Origin: Algoriphagus sp. A40
Lineage (GTDB): Bacteria; Bacteroidota; Bacteroidia; Cytophagales; Cyclobacteriaceae
Length of the DNA: 64,000 nt
Reading direction: 5' to 3'
Assembly (NCBI RefSeq): GCF_002002735.1
Contig: NZ_MUNY01000034.1
Span: forward strand, 62,001-126,000
Below, in pieces: positions 26,338-35,704 of the stretch (position 1 is its first letter; every line of letters begins with the position of its first letter). The notes beneath the pieces are model-generated. The model saw only the letters and a program-made list of their open reading frames with translations, did not search any database and was not told the origin of the DNA. The translations under genes were made by a program, and so were the position numbers.

Positions 26338-26645
26338 TTTTGTAGAGTCTACTCTTCAAATTTATTTAATAAATGTCGAATAAAAAAGACATTATTATAT
26401 TAAACATGACTTTTTGATTCGACAAAATTATAATCCAAATCGCCTGATTTTGACAACTTTTGAGTTTCTCTCCCCCAATAATTATTATCACCAAATGGGT
26501 TTTTGACCGGAATGTGAGTGGTGACACTCACATTGGCGAAGAGATTTTGAAATTAGAATTTTGATTGCGCGTTATGACTTATAAGACTAGGTGTTTGAGT
26601 GATTTATAAATTTGGAGCATTTATCCAATTAACTACATTTACAAA
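26338..26645. promoter_or_regulatory. Regulatory gap upstream of the efflux operon
   Basis: No gene is present in these 308 A/T-rich bases. A perfect palindrome lies at 26511-26534 (see separate entry). TAAATTTG at 26607-26614 matches the Bacteroidota -7 element TAnnTTTG, 31 bases before the hlyD start, but I see no -33 TTTG at a good distance. The rest shows nothing special. Confidence 0.45.
26511..26534. promoter_or_regulatory. Perfect palindrome, GTGAGTG family, copy 2 (possible efflux operator)
   Basis: Arms AATGTGAGTG (26511-26520) and CACTCACATT (26525-26534) with a GTGA centre. It lies about 110 bases before the hlyD start. The core GTGAGTG...CACTCAC is shared with the palindrome at 7422-7444. 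It could be a repressor site or a dispersed repeat unit. No regulator gene is next to the operon. Confidence 0.55.
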
Positions 26646-27659
26646 ATGAAGCCAGCCGTCCGCAATATTTTTATCCTGCTATTGATTTCTCTGACTCTCG
26701 CAGTTATTTATTGGTTGGTGATCAGCTATTACGATGAGAAAAACCGCACCGACGATGCTCAAGTGGATGGGAACATTGTTCCTGTTTTGGCCCGTACCGA
26801 TGGTTTTGTGGATTCTATTTTTATTAAAGATGACCAATTTGTAGAAGAAGGAGATATTCTCGTACAGCTCGACACTACTGACCTTTACTTGCAACTGACG
26901 CAGGCATTAACAGCTTTGAACATCTCCAATACCAAGGTGAAAAGAGCCGAAGTGGGGATCGATGTGGTGGAAATGGAAAAGGAGATTGCCGCTCAAAATA
27001 TTGAGGCGCAGAATGTCTCGGTCAACACTTCTGAAAGCAATTACAAGCGAAATAAGGTCTTGCAGGAAAAGGGTGTGGTTTCGGTACAGGTATATGAAAA
27101 AACAGAAGAGAGTTTTAAAAATAATCAGGTAGCGCTGCAAAATGCCTATAACCGACAGGTTCAGGTAGAGTCCCAACTGGTGGATGCAAAAACGCAATTG
27201 GAACTAGCCCATCAGGAAATTATCGCACAGACGAATCAGGTTGCCATTATCAAACAGAATATTGAATACGCAACCATAAAGGCCCCGGTAAGTGGTTTTG
27301 TATCGAAGCGAAAAATCCAGGCTGGCCAAATGGTGCGTACCGGTGCGCAATTATATTCCATTGTTCAGTCCAATGATTTGTGGGTTACAGCCAATTTCAA
27401 AGAAACCCAACTAGCTGCTTTTCCCGAAGGGCAACGGGTTAAAATAATCGCAGATGCCTATCCTGATGAAGTTTTTTATGGAATTGTAGAATCGGTAGGA
27501 AGCGCCACCGGTTCCAAGTTTGCGTTGTTGCCACCTGACAATGCCACGGGCAATTATGTAAAAGTGATCCAGCGTGTTCCCGTCAGAATCAGATTTGAGG
27601 ATGCTGCCAAAGCACAAAAAATGTTGAGGCCAGGATTTAGCCTTATGGTATCTCAATAA
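26646..27659 (+). CDS. HlyD/EmrA-family periplasmic adaptor of an efflux pump
   Basis: A 337-residue protein with one N-terminal membrane helix (about 7-26) and a periplasmic body. The lipoyl half-motif GFVDSIFIKDDQFVEEGDIL, a long coiled-coil hairpin (about 80-200), the second half-motif ATIKAPVSGFVSKR and the beta-barrel domain are in order. It connects the inner-membrane MFS transporter to the TolC-like channel. It is the first gene of a three-gene operon; the transporter starts 52 bases after its stop. Confidence 0.94.
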   Translation: MKPAVRNIFILLLISLTLAVIYWLVISYYDEKNRTDDAQVDGNIVPVLARTDGFVDSIFIKDDQFVEEGDILVQLDTTDLYLQLTQALTALNISNTKVKRAEVGIDVVEMEKEIAAQNIEAQNVSVNTSESNYKRNKVLQEKGVVSVQVYEKTEESFKNNQVALQNAYNRQVQVESQLVDAKTQLELAHQEIIAQTNQVAIIKQNIEYATIKAPVSGFVSKRKIQAGQMVRTGAQLYSIVQSNDLWVTANFKETQLAAFPEGQRVKIIADAYPDEVFYGIVESVGSATGSKFALLPPDNATGNYVKVIQRVPVRIRFEDAAKAQKMLRPGFSLMVSQ

Positions 27660-27711
27660 TGGGTTTTTATACTCCTTTAGAATGTAATCAACAGGGAAAT
27701 AGCGCAACTAA

Positions 27712-29271
27712 ATGACTATAGATCATAAATTTTTGACGCGCTTATTTTTTCTCACTGCATTGCTTGTTGGGAGTTTTAATTTCCTGGGACAAAGTCTTTC
27801 ATTCAGTTATGTTCAGGGATATTTTGGAGTTACTGCCAAAGATGCCGCCTGGCTCCTCCGGGGTTTTCAATCCGGAACCATCATCACCGGCATTGCAGGG
27901 TTGGTTTTTATAAAATGGCTAGGAAATAAGAGCTTGTTTATCGGAGCTGTTTTAATATTTCTGGTCGCTACTTTCTTTTCATTTTCAGCAGCAGAATTCA
28001 ATGAATTGCTGATATCAAGAATTGCAGCCGGTATTGCCAACGGGTTTATAATCGCAGTTTCAACCCAAATGTTCCTTTCCACCTTTGAAGGCAAAGCAAG
28101 AATCATTGGCTCTTTATACACCGTAGCGGCCAATATTGGAGGCTTGTGTTTGGGTATGCTTTGCAATAGCCTGTTTACCGAAGATTATGGCTGGCAGTTT
28201 AATTACTTTTTAAGCATCCCGATCATGCTGGTGTTGCTTGTTTTCTCCTTCTACTTTGTGCCAAGCAAGCAGAAAAATGAAGAAATAGAGGAAGACTGGA
28301 TTAGCCTGATTCCATTTTCGATCCTGATTGTTTCCCTCTTTTTTCTGGTGCTTTTCCGCGAACAATACGAGGGAATCAGTGATCCCAAAATTCTGATATC
28401 GGCCATCATTGCCCTATTGGCGGCAGTTACTTTGTTGATTCGAGGGCTTACCCATGAAAAGCCCTTATTCGATACCAAGCTGTTGCAATATCCCGAATTC
28501 GTATTGGCGCTTTTGATTTCCTATCTGACCGGGGCGGCTTTTGTTTTCAATGTTTCCATCCTTGCCAAATTGCTTGGCGGGATCCTGCAAATGCCGATGG
28601 GGGACGTGTTTCATTTCATCAACTTTCTCTTCCTCGTTGTTTTCGTGATGCTCATCTTCACCTTTATCCTGATCGTGAAAAAATTCAATGCGCATTGGTT
28701 GATGATCGTAGGTTTGCTTGCGATTGCCTATACTGCGTTTTCATTGTCCAAGCTAAGTCCTGAATTTAGTTTTGACAGCATCATCACTCCTTCACTTATC
28801 GGGATAGCAGGAGCAGGGGTAGTTGCCACAAGTGTGATCATCATCGCAGTCAAAAGCGTCCCTCCGGAGCATATCGGCAAAGTGGCCAATTTTCGAAGCG
28901 TGGCATTTACCCTTGGAATTGCGCTTACCGCGACTGAATTGGGCAGGATTCTCAACTTTGAAAGTTCCAGAAATTTTAACCTGATGATCAGCTATACTGA
29001 TCCCGGAAATCCGCTGGTGCAGGAAAGATTGAATATGCTCCAATCTCTGTATCGAAGCAATGGTCTGGATGCAGACCAATCCTACCAAGCTGCAATAAAT
29101 GGACTCACAGGAATGGTAAACCTACAGTCTTTTTTCCTCAGCATGAGTGAAATTCTGTGGAAAGGTGGAGTGATGTGCATTGCCCTGGCATTGGTACTTT
29201 TTCTATTATGGATAGCTCGAAATTATCAGATGCTTTTCCACTTATTCAATTCTAAAGAACCCGGAAAATGA
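27712..29271 (+). CDS. MFS drug efflux transporter, DHA2/EmrB-like
   Basis: A 519-residue inner-membrane protein with about 14 predicted helices, the size of the 14-TM DHA2 family. Typical features are the conserved first-helix region, GIANGFIIAVSTQMF in the fourth helix area, and the late loop with a large periplasmic segment around residues 415-460. It probably exports a toxic compound by proton antiport through the HlyD and TolC partners. Its TGA overlaps the ATG of the TolC gene (ATGA), so both are coupled. Confidence 0.93.
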   Translation: MTIDHKFLTRLFFLTALLVGSFNFLGQSLSFSYVQGYFGVTAKDAAWLLRGFQSGTIITGIAGLVFIKWLGNKSLFIGAVLIFLVATFFSFSAAEFNELLISRIAAGIANGFIIAVSTQMFLSTFEGKARIIGSLYTVAANIGGLCLGMLCNSLFTEDYGWQFNYFLSIPIMLVLLVFSFYFVPSKQKNEEIEEDWISLIPFSILIVSLFFLVLFREQYEGISDPKILISAIIALLAAVTLLIRGLTHEKPLFDTKLLQYPEFVLALLISYLTGAAFVFNVSILAKLLGGILQMPMGDVFHFINFLFLVVFVMLIFTFILIVKKFNAHWLMIVGLLAIAYTAFSLSKLSPEFSFDSIITPSLIGIAGAGVVATSVIIIAVKSVPPEHIGKVANFRSVAFTLGIALTATELGRILNFESSRNFNLMISYTDPGNPLVQERLNMLQSLYRSNGLDADQSYQAAINGLTGMVNLQSFFLSMSEILWKGGVMCIALALVLFLLWIARNYQMLFHLFNSKEPGK

Positions 29272-30659
29272 AAAATTTCAGCCTGAAAATGGTCAAAATA
29301 AGTACGTGCACCCTTTTGATTACCATGCTTTGTTTGGCACAAACCTACGCACAAAGAAGCTTCACGGTGGAGGATTGTATCAACTATGCATTCGAAAATA
29401 ATCCGCTGCTGAATGCTATCGCAAGAGATACCGCGATAGCTGAATTGGGCAAGCAGAGGGTGACGGGATTATACCTTCCGAGAGCAAATTTTGCCTCGGC
29501 ATTCCAATACTATATCGCTACGAGAAAAACCCTGGTTGAAGGCGGTTCAGCGCTGGCACCGCCTTCTTTGCCAGTGGGTGAGCCTCAGGCACTGGATGTA
29601 GGTTATAAAAACAGTTGGTACCCCTCATTCAATGTCAACCAGCTTATTTTCGATCCTTCTTACCGCAACAATTACAATATCGCAGTGCAAAACCAGCAAT
29701 TGCAAAACCAGCAGTTTGTCAGTTTAAAAATTGACATCATCACCGGAATTATCAAGGCATTCAATACCTGCAAATTGTTGGAGCTTCAGGCGAAATTTCT
29801 TGAGGGAAACATAACCCGTATCGATTCACTGATTGAATTGACCAGGGTAAAATTTGACTATGGTGCAGGGGTGCAAATCGAGGTAAACCGAGTGGAAGTG
29901 ACCGGAAACAGGATGCGGAGCGAGCTTGCCAATGTGCAGGGAAGCTACAACGAGGCCTTGGTGGCATTGCAGTTTCAGATGAATTACCTGGAGGAGGAAA
30001 GCATGGTTTTGACCAGTCAACTCACCGCAAATCAAATCGTGAGTGGAGCGGATGAATTAATGGTTCAATTATCCCAGGGAACTCCAGCTCAACGGATCGA
30101 AAATCAAATGCTGGAAACTCAGATTGCTATTGCCGATGAATCCATCAAACTGGAGAAAAGCCGATCCGGGCCGGTAATTGGGGCTGATGCCGCCCTGGGA
30201 TTTTCGCCTGCGGCAAATGAGATAGATCTGATTTTCCAGGGGGAAAGATGGAAGCCGTATTCCTACATCGGGATAAATCTGGGCATTCCCATTTTCAACG
30301 GCCTGGATGTGAGGCGTGGTGTGGATCAGAGAAAGTTGGTTGCGCTCCAGACTCGGGATTATTTGGATCAATTTTCAAATCAATTCGAATCGGAGAGAGC
30401 AATCACGCAGGTGCAGATCCAAAAAGCCATGGAGAGATTCCACTTTGCGGACGCAAATCTAAAATTGGCAAATCATAACATCGAGTTGCTGCATGAAGCA
30501 TTTGTCAACGGTGTGGCAGACAACCAAGACATGATCTTGGGGGAAAACGATCTGTATGACAACCAGGCGAGATATTTTAATGAATTACTTCAATTGATGC
30601 TGAGCCAAATAGAAGGGCGGCGGGTGATCGGTTCATTCAATGCATTGGGTGGATTGTAG
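29268..30659 (+). CDS. TolC-family outer-membrane channel protein
   Basis: A 463-residue protein with a Sec signal peptide (about residues 1-29, ending QTYAQ). It shows the internal TolC pattern: long amphipathic helices with Asn/Leu-rich starts (FTVEDCINYAFENNPLLNA), and a repeat of the helix pair in the second half, with GINLGIPIFNGLDV as the strand between. It completes the tripartite pump with the two upstream genes. No terminator is obvious before the convergent WYL gene. Confidence 0.93.
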   Translation: MKNFSLKMVKISTCTLLITMLCLAQTYAQRSFTVEDCINYAFENNPLLNAIARDTAIAELGKQRVTGLYLPRANFASAFQYYIATRKTLVEGGSALAPPSLPVGEPQALDVGYKNSWYPSFNVNQLIFDPSYRNNYNIAVQNQQLQNQQFVSLKIDIITGIIKAFNTCKLLELQAKFLEGNITRIDSLIELTRVKFDYGAGVQIEVNRVEVTGNRMRSELANVQGSYNEALVALQFQMNYLEEESMVLTSQLTANQIVSGADELMVQLSQGTPAQRIENQMLETQIAIADESIKLEKSRSGPVIGADAALGFSPAANEIDLIFQGERWKPYSYIGINLGIPIFNGLDVRRGVDQRKLVALQTRDYLDQFSNQFESERAITQVQIQKAMERFHFADANLKLANHNIELLHEAFVNGVADNQDMILGENDLYDNQARYFNELLQLMLSQIEGRRVIGSFNALGGL

Positions 30660-30730
30660 CAGCCCACGGTCCACAGATGGCCCAAAAGTAAGTCAACCGT
30701 CCTTTTCTATTGTAAGTTGAAATTTTGCAG

Positions 30731-31687
30731 TTAATCAGTTTTTAAGTTCCCTCTAATTTCCTCTACCAGTTCTTTCAGTCGGGATTTCGCTTCGGGAGGG
30801 GAAACGATGCGAACTCCATCCGCCAAACACATTACCCAGCGGACGAATCCTTCGAGGTGGGAAGTCATAAAGGTCATTTCCACGCGATCTTCCAGTCTTT
30901 TTTCCATCACAAAGCCCTGGTTATACTTTTGTTCACGAAGGTATTTTTCAAAGGAAAAAGGCACAGAAAGTACGATTTGGATCAGGTTTTCGGCTGCGCG
31001 GACTTTGTCGATGTATTCTTTCAGGGTGGGATGCGCCTGTGGATCGTAGGTTTCATCCAGTGTTTTCAGACTGTTGATGCGATCCAGGCGGAAGGTCCGG
31101 TAATCCTTTCTCAGCCGACACCAGCCGATCAGATACCACTGATCAAAGGCGTAGTATAGGCCCACACATTCTACATTTCGGCTGCTTGTTTGTTCTTCCG
31201 CAAAGGTGGTATAGTTCATTGCCAGCAGTCTTTTGGAACTGAGAGAGTCCAAGATCATGCGAAGGTGCTCGTCTTTTCCCTTGAGTTGGAGTTGATTTCT
31301 GTTTCGAAATACTGCCACTAAAGGAGATAACTGATCAAGACGGTCTTTTTCTGAGCTGCGTAAAACGGATTTGATCTTGAGCATGGCCGAGTGAAAATGC
31401 TCGCCGCTGCTACGATCCGAAAGTTTTTCGAAGATCTTCTCCGCCACGACAAATGCTTGCGCCTCTTCTTGGGTAAACATCACCGGAGGCAGTCGATATC
31501 CCTCTACCAAAGAATAGCCCTGCCCGGCCTCACCAATGACGGGCACACCGGCTTCCTCCAGCGCCCGGACATCCCGATAGACGGTTCTCAGGCTGATCGA
31601 AAATCGATTAGCAATTTCTTGCGCCTTGGTGACCCGCTTGGATTGGAGTTGGGTAAGAATGGCCGTGAGTCGGTCGATCCGGTTCAT
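30731..31687 (-). CDS. YafY-type transcriptional regulator with HTH and WYL domains
   Basis: A 318-residue protein. The N-terminal winged helix (about 1-60) has RFSISLRTVYRDVRALEEAGVPV, typical of HTH_11/DeoR-like regulators. The middle (about 140-220) is a WYL domain with the pattern YYAFDQWYLIGWC and FRLDRI. A C-terminal WCX extension follows. WYL domains sense nucleic acid or small ligands and often control DNA damage or stress genes. I chose the ATG at 31687; the longer frame reads through the promoter region. It is divergent from the DinB-like gene, 110 bases away, which is its most likely target. Confidence 0.93.
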   Translation of the reverse strand: MNRIDRLTAILTQLQSKRVTKAQEIANRFSISLRTVYRDVRALEEAGVPVIGEAGQGYSLVEGYRLPPVMFTQEEAQAFVVAEKIFEKLSDRSSGEHFHSAMLKIKSVLRSSEKDRLDQLSPLVAVFRNRNQLQLKGKDEHLRMILDSLSSKRLLAMNYTTFAEEQTSSRNVECVGLYYAFDQWYLIGWCRLRKDYRTFRLDRINSLKTLDETYDPQAHPTLKEYIDKVRAAENLIQIVLSVPFSFEKYLREQKYNQGFVMEKRLEDRVEMTFMTSHLEGFVRWVMCLADGVRIVSPPEAKSRLKELVEEIRGNLKTD

Positions 31688-31797
31688 GCGTTTGATTTTT
31701 TTTAGAAAAAATGAAAAATACGAAAACCCTGCTGACATACTGTTGTCACTGAGCGGTAGTTTCTTTGAATCAATAAACAACCTAACCAATAAATATT

Positions 31798-32283
31798 ATG
31801 GAAACTCAAGTGAAAAATGAGACACTGATTTCAAAAGAACAATTGCTGGCGCACTGGCAGGGACACCGCGCATTGACTCGCAGGACAATCGAGGCTTTTC
31901 CTGAAAAGGATCTGTTTTCCTTTAGTATTGGTGGAATGAGAACTTTTGCAGAGCTGGTTTCTGAACTTTTGGGAATTGCCGGACCCGGAGTGGTGGGTCT
32001 GGCGACTGACGAATGGAAGGAGCTGGATGAAAGAGATCAGGCTAAGGGAAGCAAAGAAAAGTTGCTGGAACTTTGGGACAAAACCACTGAGCAGATTGAC
32101 CAATATTGGTCGCAGATCCCAGAGGGAAGATTTCAGGAAAAACTGGTGGCATTTGGTCAGTATGAGGACAAAGGTTACTGTACCCTACTTTATTTCATTG
32201 ATAATGAAATCCACCACAGAGGGCAGGGCTATGTGTATCTGAGAGCTTTGGGAATAGTTCCACCGGCTTTCTGGGAAAGATAA
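31798..32283 (+). CDS. DinB/YfiT-family putative metal-dependent protein
   Basis: A 161-residue four-helix protein of the DinB superfamily. Visible marks are HWQGHR (His19, His23) in helix one, GGMRTFAELV in helix two, and EIHHRGQGYVYLRALG near the end (His139, His140). DinB proteins usually bind a metal by three His; the His expected in helix two (as in LVxHIL) is not seen, since the sequence reads LVSELLG. It may bind metal differently. The family includes thiol-dependent enzymes. It is divergently transcribed from the WYL regulator, a pair often seen in Bacteroidota. Confidence 0.88.
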   Translation: METQVKNETLISKEQLLAHWQGHRALTRRTIEAFPEKDLFSFSIGGMRTFAELVSELLGIAGPGVVGLATDEWKELDERDQAKGSKEKLLELWDKTTEQIDQYWSQIPEGRFQEKLVAFGQYEDKGYCTLLYFIDNEIHHRGQGYVYLRALGIVPPAFWER

Positions 32284-32389
32284 ATCAGAAGGCAGTGATC
32301 AGAAGGCAGTGTTCAGTGATCAGTATTCAGGTGTCAGAAACTGTCTACTGCTTACTGAGACTGGTCACTGCCTACTGCAAACTTTTCCC
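32284..32389. repeat. Low-complexity intergenic repeat (CAGTGATCAG/CTACTGC type)
   Basis: The gap between the DinB-like and receptor genes is filled with tandem-like ATCAGAAGGCAGTG and TCAGTGATCAGTATTCAG, followed by partly complementary CTACTGCTTACTGAG and TCACTGCCTACTGC. The two halves can pair into a long imperfect hairpin. It is probably a member of the dispersed intergenic repeats seen at other places in this window and may act as a terminator between the convergent genes. Confidence 0.55.
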
Positions 32390-35140
32390 TTAATTGTTTT
32401 GGTACATTTCTTTGTATTTGTCTTCGTCCATCCCTTTGCTGAACCTTCTTAGGTTGTAGGAGAAGGAAAGTCCGACAAATCGTTGGAGGACGTTGTTTTT
32501 AACATCTTCAACATAGGTCTCGGTGACGACCCTTCTGACACTGGCATTTTGTCCCAAAAGGTCATAAACCATCAGACCCAGTTCCCCACGTTCGTTTTTG
32601 AAGATTTTTTTACCCAAGCTCATATTTACAAGGGAGAAATTATTTTCAAATCCAGCTGATAGTCCAGTGTTGATCTGGTGTGAGAGATCCAGACGATAGA
32701 TGATTCCTTCCCAGATGATCCAATTGAAATTGACACTAAATACCTGTTGGAAGTAGTTGTTGTTCAAATTGGAATTCAGGGTGTTCACCACATTGTTATA
32801 AGAAGATCTGGAGTTGAAGTTGAAGTCAACTTGTTCTGAAATGTTACTGTTGATCGAAAACCCGGAGAAAAAACGATTGGAATTGTTGAATCCGAATTCG
32901 TCGTTTACCTGACTTGGTCTCTGAGTGATGTTGACCCCGGCATAGTATCCGAAATTGGATTTGATAAAGCCGAAAGGCATCCCGTAGTTAAACCAGGAAT
33001 TGAAATCCCAATACCCGTTTAGGTTGACAGGTTTGTTGAGCTGGGAGCCTTTTTCAAGTATAATCCCATCTTGGATTTCGGTAGGTTCGTCGGCAATAAA
33101 AACACTGTTGCTGATATAATTATTGGTCCAATTGGATCGCGCAAACAGGAACCAACTTTTGTTGGTGTCTGGATTGTTGCTTCTAAACCTAAACCTGAAC
33201 TGGTTGTTGTAAGACTGATCCAGTTCTGGATTTCCGGTTCTGAGTTGCAATGGATTGGAGTTGTCAACAACAGACTGCAGTTGGCTAATATCCGGTTCCT
33301 GGGTTTGCGTGTCGTAATCAAATTGAATATTGGTGTTTTGGGAAATCTTATATTCCATTCTCACCGTTGGCATAACGCTTGAGAAATTCCGGTTCAATTC
33401 AAAAGGCTGAGGGAATTCCTGCTTGTTGTCCAAGCTAGCATTCTGATACTCAACTTCTGCCTGGAGTTTGAATTTGGTGGATTGGTATTGGTAGCCCAAT
33501 TCAGCCTGTTGGGTTAAATAATCACTGATAAACGTGTTGCTTAGTGCGGTATCTAGGGAGTGATTGCCATACTCGAAATCCCCTCCATCGACATTGAAAG
33601 TAAGCTTGTCGGAGTCATTATTTCGATTTTCGATTTCATATTCGATTTCCATTTGACTCTTTTTCCCGAGAGGTTCAGTATAAGAAACCCCGGTTCCCCA
33701 GCCCAAGCCTGTCCGCTCCCTGGTTATATTTTGATTTAGAATCTCAGATCTATCGCCGGATCCTTCATAATAGGTGTTTCTCGCTTTACGGTCAGAATCG
33801 TCGATGTTCCAACCCTTATGGAAGTTACTTCTCCAAGAGATGGTTCTTCCGGGTTTTGAAAACTTGTGGCTGTAAAATAGTCGGTTGAAAACATCGTAAT
33901 CTTGGTAGTAGCCATTTTTGATGTTTTCTACCTCGTTTACCAGACTACCAGCATTGGTGGTTTCACCGAAAAAACTTGAATTTTCAGTTTCATACCGGGC
34001 CCGAAGCGTAGGCACATAGAGTATTCGGTTGTTTTCATCGATGTTATAATCGAGTCTTAGGTTGGCCTCGTGCTGTTTGTTGGTTCGGCGATCTGTGCTG
34101 TTTTCTGAATAATATTGGTTGCTTTCATCCGTGGTGACATACTCCCTGACCCGGTTGACCACTCCGACATTTTTGTTGTTGGAGTAAACATAGCTCCCGG
34201 TGACTTTGATTTTTTTTCCCCAGAGATCCGAGTAATTGGTGCCTATGGTGTTTGTCGTAATGAGTCCATTTTGAGGGCTCATGTTTCCATAGGAGTTCGG
34301 GTCGCTGGAATAGCTGGTCATGTTGATATTGTTGGACAGTCCAGTGAATGTAATTCTACGGTCTTCGTTGAATAGATTGATACTGGCACCTGCTATATAT
34401 CGCTCGTCGGTACCGTATCCTACGGTAGTTTTCCCAAACTGTCCTTTTCGTCTATTTTGCTTGGTGACGATGTTGATGGTCTTGAGTCTTTGTCCATCGT
34501 CAAAGCCACTAAGCTGGGCTTTTTCACTCTTCTGATCATAGATTTCGATTTTATCAATGACCTCGGCCGGGAGGTTTTGAAGTGCGGTTTTGACATCGGA
34601 GCCAAAGAAAGGTTTTCCGTCAACAAGGATCTGGGTAATTGTTTCCCCCTGGGCCTGAAGTGAGCCATCTTGGGAAGTAACTCCGGGAAGCTTCTCGATA
34701 AGTTTTTGGGCACTGGCATCCTTCATGGTTTTGAAGGCATCAGCATTGTACATTGTTGTGTCGTTTCTTTGTTCTCCCCTGGATCGTTGCGCAGCCACTA
34801 CCACTTCATTCAGATCGGTAGCTACTTCCTTAAGGTGGATAGTGCCTAAAGCCATATTGGATTGTATCTGAATCGTTTTAAAAAATTCCTGATATCCCAG
34901 GTATTGGACTTTTAGGATATATGATCCCTGCTTGACGGAATTTATTTCAAAATTCCCGTCTATGTCTGAAATGACTCCCTTTACCTGAGCTGAGTCTGAT
35001 TGGCTTAGGAGTAAAATGTTGGCATAGGGTATTGCTTGCTGAGAATCTGATTCCAGCACATTTCCTTGAAGGGAGTAAGTCTGGGCCATTCCTTTTGAAA
35101 TTCCTGAAATCAGGATCAGAAAAAGAATATAATATTTCAT
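32390..35140 (-). CDS. Outer-membrane beta-barrel receptor with carboxypeptidase-like and plug domains
   Basis: A 916-residue protein. A signal peptide (about 1-19, ending GMAQ) starts at the ATG at 35140; 47 extra upstream codons in frame have no signal and are rejected. Residues about 20-105 are a CarboxypepD_reg-like beta-sandwich (ISDIDGNFEIN, YILKVQYLGYQEF). A TonB-dependent plug-like domain follows (EKLPGVTSQDG, ILVDGKPFFGSD). The rest is a 22-strand-like barrel of the OMP_b-brl_3 type. There is no SusD partner. It may import a siderophore, peptide or other ligand, or work as a surface protein; the substrate is unknown. Confidence 0.92.
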   Translation of the reverse strand: MKYYILFLILISGISKGMAQTYSLQGNVLESDSQQAIPYANILLLSQSDSAQVKGVISDIDGNFEINSVKQGSYILKVQYLGYQEFFKTIQIQSNMALGTIHLKEVATDLNEVVVAAQRSRGEQRNDTTMYNADAFKTMKDASAQKLIEKLPGVTSQDGSLQAQGETITQILVDGKPFFGSDVKTALQNLPAEVIDKIEIYDQKSEKAQLSGFDDGQRLKTINIVTKQNRRKGQFGKTTVGYGTDERYIAGASINLFNEDRRITFTGLSNNINMTSYSSDPNSYGNMSPQNGLITTNTIGTNYSDLWGKKIKVTGSYVYSNNKNVGVVNRVREYVTTDESNQYYSENSTDRRTNKQHEANLRLDYNIDENNRILYVPTLRARYETENSSFFGETTNAGSLVNEVENIKNGYYQDYDVFNRLFYSHKFSKPGRTISWRSNFHKGWNIDDSDRKARNTYYEGSGDRSEILNQNITRERTGLGWGTGVSYTEPLGKKSQMEIEYEIENRNNDSDKLTFNVDGGDFEYGNHSLDTALSNTFISDYLTQQAELGYQYQSTKFKLQAEVEYQNASLDNKQEFPQPFELNRNFSSVMPTVRMEYKISQNTNIQFDYDTQTQEPDISQLQSVVDNSNPLQLRTGNPELDQSYNNQFRFRFRSNNPDTNKSWFLFARSNWTNNYISNSVFIADEPTEIQDGIILEKGSQLNKPVNLNGYWDFNSWFNYGMPFGFIKSNFGYYAGVNITQRPSQVNDEFGFNNSNRFFSGFSINSNISEQVDFNFNSRSSYNNVVNTLNSNLNNNYFQQVFSVNFNWIIWEGIIYRLDLSHQINTGLSAGFENNFSLVNMSLGKKIFKNERGELGLMVYDLLGQNASVRRVVTETYVEDVKNNVLQRFVGLSFSYNLRRFSKGMDEDKYKEMYQNN

Positions 35141-35446
35141 TAAAAGGGGGTTAAATAGGTTTGCGTTTGTCGGTAGAAATCTACTCGATGGAACATTGCG
35201 CAAATTAAGGAACCCTGTGCGATGATTCCGCAAAGTTTTGTCTGAACGGAGGATAAGCCTTTTAGAAAGGTTGAAATTCATGAGTAAGGACTCAATATTG
35301 AGCGTAGTCGAAAAAGAGTGATTTTTAGTCTGTGATCAGGTTACTTTTTCAGACAGTTTTTGTCTTGAAAAATTGTTTAAATTTTCACCATCTTAATGTT
35401 TATAAAAGCAACATTTTTAACTTAGCTCCCGTAAACAGAATCAGTT
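35141..35446. other. Gene-free gap between divergent receptor and XRE-S24 units
   Basis: These 306 bases hold no gene that I can support. A short palindrome CTCAATATTGAG is at 35291-35302. The region must carry the promoters of both divergent units, but I see no exact TAnnTTTG with a well-spaced TTTG. Nothing else stands out. Confidence 0.5.
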
Positions 35447-35704
35447 ATGGAAACAGCAGAAAAAATCAGCATTACCACCAAGACCCTTTCATCAGGCAAT
35501 TGCCAGGTCAAGTTTTTTGTAGAGGATGAGCAAAAGCCCCAGTATGGGTATTTACTCGTTACTGAGCCAAAACCTGTAGGAGATATCATCGAAGAAATCA
35601 AAAACAGGCTAGAGCAAAGACGGATGGACAACCTGAATATCAATCCGTTTTTCCCCCTGGCGCCCACTTTTGATGATCCTAATTTTTACCTTTTTTCGGC
35701 ATGA
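35447..35704 (+). CDS. Small protein coupled to the XRE-S24 regulator, unknown
   Basis: An 85-residue protein, mostly beta strand then one charged helix (DIIEEIKNRLEQRR), then a short C-terminal tail rich in Pro and Phe. It has no signal peptide or recognised motif. Its TGA overlaps the ATG of the next gene (ATGA), so the two proteins are probably made in step. The tight coupling suggests that it works with, or modifies, the LexA-like regulator. I do not recognise a family. Confidence 0.75.
   Translation: METAEKISITTKTLSSGNCQVKFFVEDEQKPQYGYLLVTEPKPVGDIIEEIKNRLEQRRMDNLNINPFFPLAPTFDDPNFYLFSA

Noticed and set aside
35141..35281. N-terminal extension of the outer-membrane receptor
   Set aside because: The 47 extra codons would put the signal peptide inside the protein; start taken at 35140.
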